A stretch of 5,747 bases of DNA, from contig JAFTRT010000059.1 of the NCBI GenBank assembly GCA_017462145.1, positions 1 to 5,747 on the forward strand, in the 5' to 3' direction. Both the position numbers and the translations under genes were made by a program. Numbering within the stretch: position 1 is the stretch's first letter; the number at the start of each line of letters is the position of its first letter. This document shows, in pieces, positions 1 through 5,214 of this stretch. The notes below the pieces were generated by a model. It ran no database searches. It saw nothing but the letters and a program-made list of their open reading frames with translations, and was not told where the DNA came from. Source of the DNA: Clostridia bacterium (GTDB lineage Bacteria; Bacillota_A; Clostridia; Oscillospirales; CAG-272).

Positions 1-1
1 G

Positions 2-949
2 CATAAGTATGATGATATTCAATTTGTTGTTTGTCTTGTAACTCCACACAAAAACTTTTTAATTATTTCAAATACAACTTTTTTGAAGAAAATCAGCAAT
101 TCTTCACAAGAACTAAGGTGCGATAACATCAAAGGTAGTTTTAACGGAAGCGATATAATGAGGGATTTTGAAGGAATTGCAAACATTCCTGAAAATTTTG
201 AGTATCTGTTTTCTTGCCATGGAAACTATACATTTGAAGAAAATCTTGAACGCTTAGTTGAAGCGACTAATAACATTGTACCTATTGGTAGGAAATTTCA
301 CCCAACAGATGTAGAAATAGATTATATAAGGGCTTCCGTTGAACGTGCAATTTCCTTCCTTTCTTCAATTGAATACGAAGCTTTGAATGCAGATTTATGC
401 AATAGAGTTCATGCTGTTAGAGATGAAATTGCAATCGCCGCTTTCATTGATAACGTAAATTTGCGCGGACGAATCATCGAATACTTAATTACAGCAGAAG
501 ATGACTTGAAAGCCATTTTGATGAATTGTTTACATGAACAAAAACCTCTTCCTGAATTTTTCACGGCAGACGATTTGGGAGATTATGAACGAAATTTTGA
601 ACATTATTATACGAAAACGGATATCAAAACAAAAATTTTATTTCTATCCAGTAATCCTAAGGGATATAACATTGATAAATTGCTTTCGTTTCTTGCCGAA
701 GAAAACAGTGTGTATCTCGTATATATTGTAGTAATTGATGAGCATAAAAATATTCAAACTCGTCTTTGCTCTATGTACAATAGGCAATTGTTGTCGGGAA
801 CACGAATCATTAAGCATTGGGCTGGAAGAAATTCAAGAGGTGTTACGCAATATGAAGGCACGGCACTTGAAAACATAATCGAGCAATTTGATCATGAAAT
901 TGATTATGATGATGCACAAAATTTCTTAACTGCTTGTTTGAACGCTTAA
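2..949 (+). CDS. Probable restriction-endonuclease-like protein, N-terminus cut off by window edge
   Basis: The reading frame is open from base 2 to the TAA at 947-949, giving 315 residues with no stop. The TTG at 83 is only the first start-like codon and is probably internal: coding-like sequence (DDIQFVVCLVTPHKNFLIIS) precedes it and there is no ribosome site before it. The protein is soluble, with no membrane segment. Numbered from base 2, it has LRCDNIKGSFNGSDI near residues 38-52, an acidic DLGDYERN at 191-198, TDIKTK at 206-211 and a C-terminal HWAGRNSRGVTQ at 272-283. An acidic residue (D194 or D195) about a dozen positions before D-I-K resembles the core of PD-(D/E)XK nucleases, and the general look recalls type II restriction enzymes. 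That is inference from pattern, not a confirmed family match. GC is about one third, against about half in the rest of the window, with many AAA, ATT and AAT codons, which suggests lateral acquisition. A partner methyltransferase, if any, would lie to the left of the window. Confidence is high that this is a real gene and low to moderate on function. Confidence 0.78.
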   Translation, partial: HKYDDIQFVVCLVTPHKNFLIISNTTFLKKISNSSQELRCDNIKGSFNGSDIMRDFEGIANIPENFEYLFSCHGNYTFEENLERLVEATNNIVPIGRKFHPTDVEIDYIRASVERAISFLSSIEYEALNADLCNRVHAVRDEIAIAAFIDNVNLRGRIIEYLITAEDDLKAILMNCLHEQKPLPEFFTADDLGDYERNFEHYYTKTDIKTKILFLSSNPKGYNIDKLLSFLAEENSVYLVYIVVIDEHKNIQTRLCSMYNRQLLSGTRIIKHWAGRNSRGVTQYEGTALENIIEQFDHEIDYDDAQNFLTACLNA

Positions 950-1058
950 TTTTTTCTGCAAGGCGAGTTCCCATTTCGCAACATTGGATCAAAGACAAAG
1001 GGGAGGTGGCGGCAGGTGTTTCGATTCCCACGCCATCGATCCCTCGCAAAAGCCCGAC
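950..1058. other. Non-coding junction between AT-rich gene and host-like DNA
   Basis: This short spacer follows the stop of the AT-rich gene. It opens with an AT-rich run (TTTTTT at about 952-957) and changes within a few dozen bases to host-like GC, including a G-rich stretch near 1000-1017. I find no convincing terminator stem, no tRNA and no gene with a ribosome site. Weak reading frames cross it on both strands, but they run into neighbouring genes and lack signals. It may be the boundary of an acquired segment; no duplicated attachment site is visible inside the window. Confidence 0.4.
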
Positions 1059-1087
1059 TTGACAAATGGGGCAGGGTATGGTACAAT
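1059..1087 (+). promoter_or_regulatory. Sigma-A promoter for the nucleotidyltransferase gene
   Basis: A perfect -35 TTGACA at 1059-1064 is followed by a 17-base spacer and a -10 TACAAT at 1082-1087. TGG at 1079-1081 supplies an extended -10 (TGn) element. Transcription should start near 1093-1095, giving a leader of about 45 bases. A second TTGACA at 1103-1108 has no matching -10 box. The start codon implied by this promoter is the ATG at 1139, because the upstream in-frame codon at 1016 lies before the promoter. Confidence 0.88.
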
Positions 1088-1125
1088 AAGAGTACGATGA
1101 TGTTGACAGCAAGCCTCGGCTTGAG

Positions 1126-1131
1126 AAAGGA
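1126..1131 (+). promoter_or_regulatory. Ribosome binding site AAAGGA that sets the start at 1139
   Basis: AAAGGA lies 7 bases upstream of the ATG at 1139, which is good spacing. The in-frame ATG-ATG pair at 1097-1102 has no such site and would lie almost at the predicted transcript start, so 1139 is preferred. A small hairpin (CAAGC, loop CTCG, GCTTG; 1110-1123) sits just before the site; its role, if any, is unknown. Confidence 0.75.
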
Positions 1132-1138
1132 ACGGAAT

Positions 1139-2029
1139 ATGCAAACCAAAACGGCACTTTTGATCATGGCCGCCGGCCTTGGCTCCCGATACGGCGGAGA
1201 CAAGCAGGTGGATGGCATCGGCCCTCATGGAGAGGCTTTGATGCAATATTCTATTTACGATGCGGTGCAGGCAGGCTTTTCCAAAATCGTCTTTGTGATC
1301 AAGCCTCAACATCGGGAGATCATCAACCGCTTTTGCCAAACGCTGACGGGTGTAGAGATTGCGTGCGTGTATCAGGATTTTTCCTCGCTGCCTGCCTCTT
1401 ATTCGCTCCCGCCTGAGCGTGTGAAGCCCTTTGGAACGGTGCACGCCGTGCTGTGTGGCAAGGAGGCCATCTGTGAGCCCTTTGCCGTGATCAATGCAGA
1501 TGATTACTACGGGAAGGATGCGTTTGTCACCATGCACAGGGCATTGGTTTCCCTGCAGGAGGGAGAAGCCGCTATGGTGGGGTACCGTTTGAAAAATACG
1601 GTCAGCCGTAACGGTGCGGTGACCCGAGGCATTTGTATGGTGAAAAACGGACGGCTCGCTCACGTCAAGGAGACCTACCGCATTGGCGTTGGGGCGGACG
1701 GCGTGATTTTTGACGAGACCGACGGTATTTTGGATCCCGACGTTTTGGTATCCATGAATATGTGGGGCTTCCGTCCCGAAATCTTCCATGAGATGGGAGA
1801 TTCCTTTGCGAGCTTCTTGACGAAGGAGGCGGGCGACAATCTGAAGGCAGAGTACGCACTACCCACCTTTGTGGATCGTCAGCTTCGGGAAAACGGGCTT
1901 TCGGTTCGGGTTCTGTCCACTGAGGCACAATGGTTTGGCGTGACCTACCGCGAGGACCGTCCTACGGTGGTGGAATGTTTGCAGCAGATGCACGAGCGGG
2001 GTGACTATCCCAATCTAACTTGTGAATGA
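1139..2029 (+). CDS. Sugar-phosphate-type nucleotidyltransferase (NTP_transferase family)
   Basis: This 296-residue cytoplasmic protein has the N-terminal nucleotide-binding signature of NDP-sugar pyrophosphorylases and related cytidylyltransferases. A hydrophobic beta strand (ALLIM) leads into AAGLGSRYGGDKQ at 11-23, where G13-x-G15-S-R17 grips the phosphates and K22 is the usual conserved lysine. PFGTVHAVLC at 97-106 matches the family's P-x-G-T base-recognition loop. INADDYYG at 118-125 holds the metal-binding aspartates. NMWGFRP (207-213) and WFGVTYREDRP (265-275) fit the C-terminal part of a Firmicutes group of such enzymes, usually around 300 residues. Such enzymes join a nucleoside triphosphate to a sugar-1-phosphate or phospho-alcohol, releasing pyrophosphate, for cell-surface or lipid synthesis; the actual substrate cannot be read from the sequence. 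The gene has its own strong promoter and terminator, so it appears monocistronic. The start is chosen from promoter position and ribosome site. Fold assignment is firm, substrate unknown. Confidence 0.9.
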   Translation: MQTKTALLIMAAGLGSRYGGDKQVDGIGPHGEALMQYSIYDAVQAGFSKIVFVIKPQHREIINRFCQTLTGVEIACVYQDFSSLPASYSLPPERVKPFGTVHAVLCGKEAICEPFAVINADDYYGKDAFVTMHRALVSLQEGEAAMVGYRLKNTVSRNGAVTRGICMVKNGRLAHVKETYRIGVGADGVIFDETDGILDPDVLVSMNMWGFRPEIFHEMGDSFASFLTKEAGDNLKAEYALPTFVDRQLRENGLSVRVLSTEAQWFGVTYREDRPTVVECLQQMHERGDYPNLTCE

Positions 2030-2035
2030 AATCAA

Positions 2036-2081
2036 AAAACGATTCGCATTGTGTTCTGACGGACACAATGCGAATCGTTTT
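2036..2081. terminator. Bidirectional intrinsic terminator between convergent genes
   Basis: A long inverted repeat pairs 2036-2056 with 2061-2081: 21 base pairs with one G-T wobble and a TGAC loop. It lies just after the TGA at 2027-2029 of the nucleotidyltransferase gene and before the stop of the minus-strand gene at 2094. The U-tract on the plus transcript is short (TTTTCTTCT). On the minus transcript it is better (TTTTTT from 2039-2034). It should end transcription from both sides. Confidence 0.9.
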
Positions 2082-2093
2082 CTTCTGTTGATG

Positions 2094-2486
2094 TTAAGCC
2101 TGTTTTCCAACCAATAGCGTGATGTCGTTGTTGATGTTCTTGGACAAATCCATCTGCTGGATGGCACCGATGACAGCGGTGACAAAAGGAATCAAGCACA
2201 GGAACCAGCCCACAACGAGACCGATGATCTTGCCCGTCCACTCCTCGTCCGTGTAGTTGACGCTCAACACCCCGTCGGAGACGGTGATGCTTGCAGTGAT
2301 GCCGAGTCCCATGCCCAACAGCATGTTGATGCCGCCGCAACCCTTATCAAATACCATCTGAATCCCGTTGCTCAACTTGGTGGTTCGAATGGCAAAGCCT
2401 TTCGTACGGTACAGTTGCTCCAGCTCTGCTGCAAAGGCATCCATATCAAAATGAGGGGATACGTTCGTGGTAAAATTCGTTGCCAT
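2094..2486 (-). CDS. Small membrane-associated protein of unknown function
   Basis: I do not recognise this 130-residue protein. It has a soluble N-terminal half (about 1-48) with an acidic helix-like stretch (FDMDAFAAELEQLYRTKGF, 13-31) and a strand-like segment (KLSNGIQMVFDKG, 37-49). A glycine-rich hydrophobic stretch at 52-69 follows, then VSDGVLSVNYTDEEW (69-83). A clear membrane segment runs from about 86 to 109 (IIGLVVGWFLCLIPFVTAVIGAI), and a short polar tail ends it. There is no signal peptide, and no catalytic motif is evident. The layout suggests a cytoplasmic domain followed by one or two membrane passes. The start chosen is the second ATG (2484-2486): AAGGAG (2494-2499) is 7 bases from it, whereas the first ATG (2490-2492) would be only 1-2 bases from the site. 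It has its own promoter at 2524-2552, is divergent from the DUF2752 gene, and shares the terminator at 2036-2081. Composition matches its neighbours, so there is no sign of transfer. Confidence 0.8.
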   Translation of the reverse strand: MATNFTTNVSPHFDMDAFAAELEQLYRTKGFAIRTTKLSNGIQMVFDKGCGGINMLLGMGLGITASITVSDGVLSVNYTDEEWTGKIIGLVVGWFLCLIPFVTAVIGAIQQMDLSKNINNDITLLVGKQA

Positions 2487-2493
2487 GGTCATT

Positions 2494-2499
2494 CTCCTT
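2494..2499 (-). promoter_or_regulatory. Ribosome binding site AAGGAG deciding between two ATG codons
   Basis: On the minus strand AAGGAG is followed by A-ATG-ACC-ATG. The first ATG (2490-2492) begins about two bases after the site, which is too close. The second (2484-2486) begins 7 bases after it, which is optimal. Translation therefore most likely starts at 2486, two codons shorter than the longest reading frame. Confidence 0.75.
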
Positions 2500-2515
2500 T
2501 TTTAGATGAAAGATT

Positions 2516-2525
2516 CTGTCGACAG
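2516..2525. repeat. 10-base perfect palindrome at a transcript start, possible operator
   Basis: CTGTCGACAG is a perfect palindrome lying at the predicted start of transcription of the minus-strand gene (near 2517) and overlapping two bases of its -10 box. A repressor bound there would block that promoter. It is short enough to be chance, and no second copy is seen in the window. Confidence 0.3.
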
Positions 2526-2552
2526 TATATCACTTTTTTGATACCTTGTCAA
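2524..2552 (-). promoter_or_regulatory. Sigma-A promoter for the 130-residue membrane protein gene
   Basis: On the minus strand, TTGACA (plus 2547-2552) is followed by a 17-base spacer and TATACT (plus 2524-2529). TGA immediately before the -10 gives an extended -10 element. Transcription should begin near 2517, leaving a leader of about 30 bases before the ATG at 2486. Confidence 0.88.
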
Positions 2553-2587
2553 GGGATCGGATGAATTTTTCTTCGGTGTTGAACAAC

Positions 2588-2616
2588 TTGACAAGAGAAG
2601 GTCTTTGTGGTACAAT
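2588..2616 (+). promoter_or_regulatory. Sigma-A promoter for the DUF2752 gene
   Basis: TTGACA at 2588-2593, a 17-base spacer and TACAAT at 2611-2616 form a near-consensus promoter, with TGG at 2608-2610 as an extended -10. It is back to back with the minus-strand promoter; 35 bases separate the two -35 boxes. It closely resembles the promoter at 1059-1087, both ending TGGTACAATAAG. It rules out the longer in-frame start at 2546, which lies upstream of it. Confidence 0.88.
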
Positions 2617-2636
2617 AAGCCTTGCGATCAGGTGGG

Positions 2637-2643
2637 AAGGAGG
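2637..2643 (+). promoter_or_regulatory. Ribosome binding site AAGGAGG setting the start at 2654
   Basis: AAGGAGG lies 10 bases before the ATG at 2654-2656 and about 20 bases after the -10 box of the promoter at 2588-2616. This fixes the start of the DUF2752 protein. Confidence 0.8.
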
Positions 2644-2653
2644 CAAATCGGAA

Positions 2654-3076
2654 ATGTGGAAACGGCTTTGGCAACGGCATCGGCAGGACATTTTGATTCT
2701 GGGCGGTATTGCCGTGCTGTACGGCATCATGTTTTTATTGAGCATCCCCTGTCCCGTCAAATGGCTGACGGGTGTTTCCTGTCCCGGTTGTGGGATGACC
2801 CGCGCTTGCCTGTCTGCTTTGACTTTTCGGTTTGCGGATGCTTTTTCCTATCATCCTCTTTGGGTGGCACTCCCCTTTGTTTTGGCGGCGTTGGTTATGT
2901 TGCGCTGTTGGAAACGGCAGAAAGCCGAGCAGGTGCTTTTGATCGTTTCGGGGCTTGTGATGATCGCCGTGTGGCTGTACCGGATTTGCTGCTTGCAGGG
3001 GGAAGTTGTGACCTTCCGTCCCGAGGACGGTGCTGTGATACGGGGCATCCGATGGTTGCTCTCTTTCTTTGTATAA
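2654..3076 (+). CDS. DUF2752 family small membrane protein
   Basis: This 140-residue protein carries the hallmark of DUF2752 (PF10825): a first membrane segment (about 13-30, ILILGGIAVLYGIMFLLS), then IPCPVKWLTGVSCPGCGMTRA at 31-51, followed by SYHPLWVALPF (65-75). The Cys-Pro-x-Cys-Gly-x-Thr-Arg motif (C43, C46, R50) plus C33 defines the family. Two further hydrophobic segments (about 69-83 and 94-111) make about three membrane passes. The N-terminus is basic (KRLWQRHR), consistent with being cytoplasmic. The biochemical role of the family is not established; metal binding or redox chemistry by the cysteine pair is a guess. The gene stands alone between its own promoter and the terminator at 3075-3115. 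The start is set by promoter and AAGGAGG site; the longer in-frame extension back to 2546 would begin upstream of the promoter. Length is typical of the family. Confidence 0.88.
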   Translation: MWKRLWQRHRQDILILGGIAVLYGIMFLLSIPCPVKWLTGVSCPGCGMTRACLSALTFRFADAFSYHPLWVALPFVLAALVMLRCWKRQKAEQVLLIVSGLVMIAVWLYRICCLQGEVVTFRPEDGAVIRGIRWLLSFFV

Positions 3077-3115
3077 AAAAGCCTTTTCCTGTGGAAAACA
3101 GGAAAAGGCTTTTTT
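3075..3115. terminator. Bidirectional intrinsic terminator between convergent genes
   Basis: A perfect 18-base-pair stem (3075-3092 with 3098-3115) closes a GGAAA loop. The stem is A-run, GCC, TTTTCCTGT and its complement, so each transcript ends in a GC-rich lower stem plus a run of U. It overlaps the TAA (3074-3076) of the DUF2752 gene and lies 3 bases from the TGA (3119-3121) of the minus-strand glycosyltransferase, so it serves both. Confidence 0.95.
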
Positions 3116-3118
3116 GTA

Positions 3119-4243
3119 TCATGGACGGTAGGCTTTTATCATTTGCTCGGTGTACCCCACAACGGTTTTGGCCGCATCTTGAGGAACACAGCGCAGCAGA
3201 CAATCGGACATTCGTTTCAATGCATCGGGATTCTGTAGCAGAGCCAGGCACCGATCTGCCAATCGGGCAGGCGAGTCGTCTCCGATGGCACCGCCCGAAC
3301 GCACGAAAAAGCGCATATTGTGTGCCTCACAGCCTCGTACGGCCTGGATCAGAGCAAGGGGCAAGCCTTTGGCCGCCGCCTCGGTCACGCTGATCCCGCC
3401 GGGCTTAGTCAGATAGAGATCGGCACTGTCCATGAGAAGAGAGATGTTTTTTTCATAGCCGCAAATGCGGAAACGAGGATCGTTTCCATATTTGCGTTGC
3501 AGAGAACGGAGCAGGCGGCGGTTGGTGCCGCAAATGACCGTAACGGTTACATCCTCCGCCTTGCTTTTGGCCAATTGTTTCAGCAACCGGGGAATGGGGC
3601 CGCAGCCCATACTGCCGCACATCATCAACAGATGACGGGTGTTTGGCGGAAGCCCCAACAGGCGGCGGGCTTCGGAATATTCGATGTGCTCTGAAAACGC
3701 CTGTCGTATGGGAAGACCGCTTGCGATGATCTCGCTCCGTGTACCGTATCGGCAAAATTCCTCGGTCAGTCCCTCCGCAGGGATGAAACAAACGTCCGTT
3801 TGGGAGGTCTCCACCCCCGGATAGCAGGTATAATCGGTGATGACCAAGGCGGTTTTGGCAGACAGAGAATATGTTTTTTTGACGTGAGTCAACATCATGG
3901 ATGCGAAGGTGTGGGTGCAAAGGATGGCATCGTAGTTCTCCTTGCGGCACAGCTCATACAGCGATGCGGAAGCACGGGAGAGGGAACGGTAGGAAAGAGA
4001 ATTCTCTCCCAACAGGTCACGGTGCCGCTCCACGTAAGCATAGCAAGTTCCAAAGAGAGTCGGCAGATACCGATAGGAAAAAACGAATCCTTTGGAAATG
4101 AAGCCGGAAAAGCGAGGGGAGATAAAGGAGAGCGCATCGCAGACGTCACAATCCGCACCTCTGCGTACCAGTGTTTCCCGAATGGCTTCGGCACAGGCGT
4201 TGTGTCCTTGGCCGGTATTACAGCTTAAGATCAAGTATTTCAT
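3119..4243 (-). CDS. UgtP/MGDG-synthase-like glycolipid glycosyltransferase (GT28)
   Basis: This 374-residue, two-domain GT-B glycosyltransferase belongs to the MGDG synthase/processive diacylglycerol glucosyltransferase group. The N-terminal acceptor domain begins with SCNTGQGHNACAEAI (7-21), whose G-x-G-H (G11, G13, H14) is the family signature. THTFAS (110-115) and ITDYTCYPG (135-143) follow. The C-terminal nucleotide-sugar domain has ASGLPIRQAF (174-183), MCGSMGCGP (208-216), CGTN (238-241), and the donor-binding block TKPGGISVTEAAAKGLPL (279-296). Family members move glucose or galactose from a UDP-sugar onto diacylglycerol at the inner membrane face, making glycolipids and lipoteichoic-acid anchors; which sugar is used here cannot be told. 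Eighteen cysteines are unusually many and fit a cytoplasmic protein of an anaerobe. It is the last gene of a minus-strand cluster, 44 bases after the lipid kinase, and ends at a strong terminator. Its ribosome site (AAAGGA, 4257-4262) is 13 bases from the ATG, rather far, so translation may be modest. Confidence 0.88.
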   Translation of the reverse strand: MKYLILSCNTGQGHNACAEAIRETLVRRGADCDVCDALSFISPRFSGFISKGFVFSYRYLPTLFGTCYAYVERHRDLLGENSLSYRSLSRASASLYELCRKENYDAILCTHTFASMMLTHVKKTYSLSAKTALVITDYTCYPGVETSQTDVCFIPAEGLTEEFCRYGTRSEIIASGLPIRQAFSEHIEYSEARRLLGLPPNTRHLLMMCGSMGCGPIPRLLKQLAKSKAEDVTVTVICGTNRRLLRSLQRKYGNDPRFRICGYEKNISLLMDSADLYLTKPGGISVTEAAAKGLPLALIQAVRGCEAHNMRFFVRSGGAIGDDSPARLADRCLALLQNPDALKRMSDCLLRCVPQDAAKTVVGYTEQMIKAYRP

Positions 4244-4251
4244 CGTTCAAA

Positions 4252-4266
4252 AACCATCCTTTGGTT
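4252..4266 (-). other. Small hairpin presenting the glycosyltransferase ribosome site
   Basis: In the minus-strand transcript AACCA and TGGTT can form a 5-base-pair stem with the loop AAGGA, which is the core of the ribosome site of the glycosyltransferase gene. The stem is short and weak, so it may be chance. The rest of the 44-base spacer holds no terminator or promoter that I can see, so read-through from the kinase gene is expected. Confidence 0.25.
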
Positions 4267-4287
4267 GAAAAAGACGAATCGGTTGCG

Positions 4288-5214
4288 TTACTCCGTGACC
4301 GCTTGCGGTTCGCTTTCTTTGGTTTGAAGTTTGGAAGAAAGCTCGATTGAGGCTGAATGAGAAAGAATACGGTGCTTTTTGACGTTGGAGATGGTCTCGC
4401 CGTCGATTTGCAAGGGAGAGGGTCGGTCAAATTCCACCTCGATCTCCTTGCCTGTCAGTACCTCCGTTGCCTCTGGATGATTCAAGTGCTCTCCTTTGAA
4501 CAGAGAGGGGAAGATCATCAGCGTTTTCAGCTTTCCTGTGCTGTGGAACAGGAGGATGGACACGGTTCCATCCTCGTTATTTCTTTTTTGGTCGGGGGTT
4601 GGCATCATGCCGCCTCCGTAGTAGCGGCCGTGCATGACGGGTGCGATCCAAACCTTTTCATAGCGGTGGGAAACACCGTCTACCGTTACCGTTGCACCGC
4701 AAGGCTTATAGTGAAACAGTAGCCCCTTGATGGCAATGGAGGTATAGCAGATATCCTTTTTTCCCTCTGCTTTGAGGTGGTCTCCCACTTCACAGCAATA
4801 GCCGTCAATGCCAAAGCCCACACCGTTGATAAAACGGTATCGTTGGCCGTTGACCTCGCACAGGGGCAGATGCTTCAAGTAGTCGGTGATCCGAATGGGT
4901 TCTTTGGTTACGATGGCATCGATATCCCGAAGAAAATCGTTGCCGGTTCCTATAGGCAAGAAGTAGATTTCGTTGGGTAGGTTCAGATGAGTCGTTTCGT
5001 TGACAAAACGATTCAGTGTGCCGTCTCCGCCGCAGACGACGAGAGCGCAATCCTGTTTATCCGACAGAAAGGCAGCGTAGTTGGTGATCTTGGTCATATC
5101 GGCCAGCCCCTGGGAGTGGATGCCCAAAGCAAGAGACAGTGCTTCTGCTGTGATCTTACCTTCTCCACTTCCGGCATGGGGGTTGTAGAGAATGTAGCAT
5201 TGTTCGGTGATCAT
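4288..5214 (-). CDS. Diacylglycerol/lipid kinase of the DagK/YegS family
   Basis: This 308-residue protein has the full motif set of the diacylglycerol kinase catalytic family (PF00781): NPHAGSG at 11-17, the nucleotide-binding GGDGTLNRFVN at 62-72, GTGNDF at 89-94, NGVGFGIDG at 130-138, GRYYGGGMMPTPDQ at 196-209, DG at 215-216, and QIDGE at 269-273, where the glutamate fits the usual catalytic base. Length is typical for the family (about 300). Members phosphorylate diacylglycerol or a related lipid with ATP at the membrane, returning it as phosphatidate to phospholipid synthesis; a different lipid substrate is possible. The last 20 or so residues are a polar tail. The ATG overlaps the stop of the upstream membrane-protein gene (ATGA, 5211-5214), and AGGAGG (5224-5229) lies 9 bases before it, so the two are transcribed and probably translated together. 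The diacylglycerol-using glycosyltransferase gene follows 44 bases later. No internal promoter is evident. Confidence 0.92.
   Translation of the reverse strand: MITEQCYILYNPHAGSGEGKITAEALSLALGIHSQGLADMTKITNYAAFLSDKQDCALVVCGGDGTLNRFVNETTHLNLPNEIYFLPIGTGNDFLRDIDAIVTKEPIRITDYLKHLPLCEVNGQRYRFINGVGFGIDGYCCEVGDHLKAEGKKDICYTSIAIKGLLFHYKPCGATVTVDGVSHRYEKVWIAPVMHGRYYGGGMMPTPDQKRNNEDGTVSILLFHSTGKLKTLMIFPSLFKGEHLNHPEATEVLTGKEIEVEFDRPSPLQIDGETISNVKKHRILSHSASIELSSKLQTKESEPQAVTE

Noticed and set aside
83..85. TTG at 83 as the start of the first gene
   Set aside because: The frame stays open to base 2 with protein-like sequence, and no ribosome site precedes 83. The gene is cut by the window edge.
1000..1045. 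tRNA-like T-arm (TTTCGATTCCC) near 1019-1029, considered as an island attachment tRNA
   Set aside because: The bases flanking the loop do not form a 5-base-pair stem, and no acceptor, anticodon or D arm can be built around it.
1103..1108. Second TTGACA as another -35 box
   Set aside because: There is no -10-like hexamer 16-18 bases downstream; that place holds the ribosome site AAAGGA.
843..1218. Two overlapping minus-strand frames across the 950-1058 junction
   Set aside because: They run across the junction into the antisense of genes on both sides and have no promoter or ribosome site. They are most simply chance frames.
989..1789. 266-residue minus-strand reading frame opposite the nucleotidyltransferase
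   Set aside because: It lies antisense to a gene with clear family motifs, has no ribosome site or promoter, and its translation is low-complexity in look with no recognisable motif.
2546..2653. N-terminal extension of the DUF2752 protein back to a TTG at 2546
   Set aside because: It begins upstream of the -35 box of the gene's own promoter and has no ribosome site. The ATG at 2654 has AAGGAGG in place.
2605..3393. 262-residue plus-strand frame crossing the DUF2752 gene
   Set aside because: It runs through the DUF2752 gene in another frame, through a perfect terminator hairpin, and into the antisense of the glycosyltransferase.
3453..3950. Minus-strand 165-residue frame inside the glycosyltransferase gene, and similar plus-strand frames at 3320-3694 and 3800-4228
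   Set aside because: These are out-of-frame or antisense shadows of a gene with a full set of family motifs.
4357..4722. Plus-strand frames opposite the lipid kinase (4357-4722, 4777-4980, 4987-5241)
   Set aside because: They are antisense to a gene with intact catalytic motifs and carry no start signals of their own.
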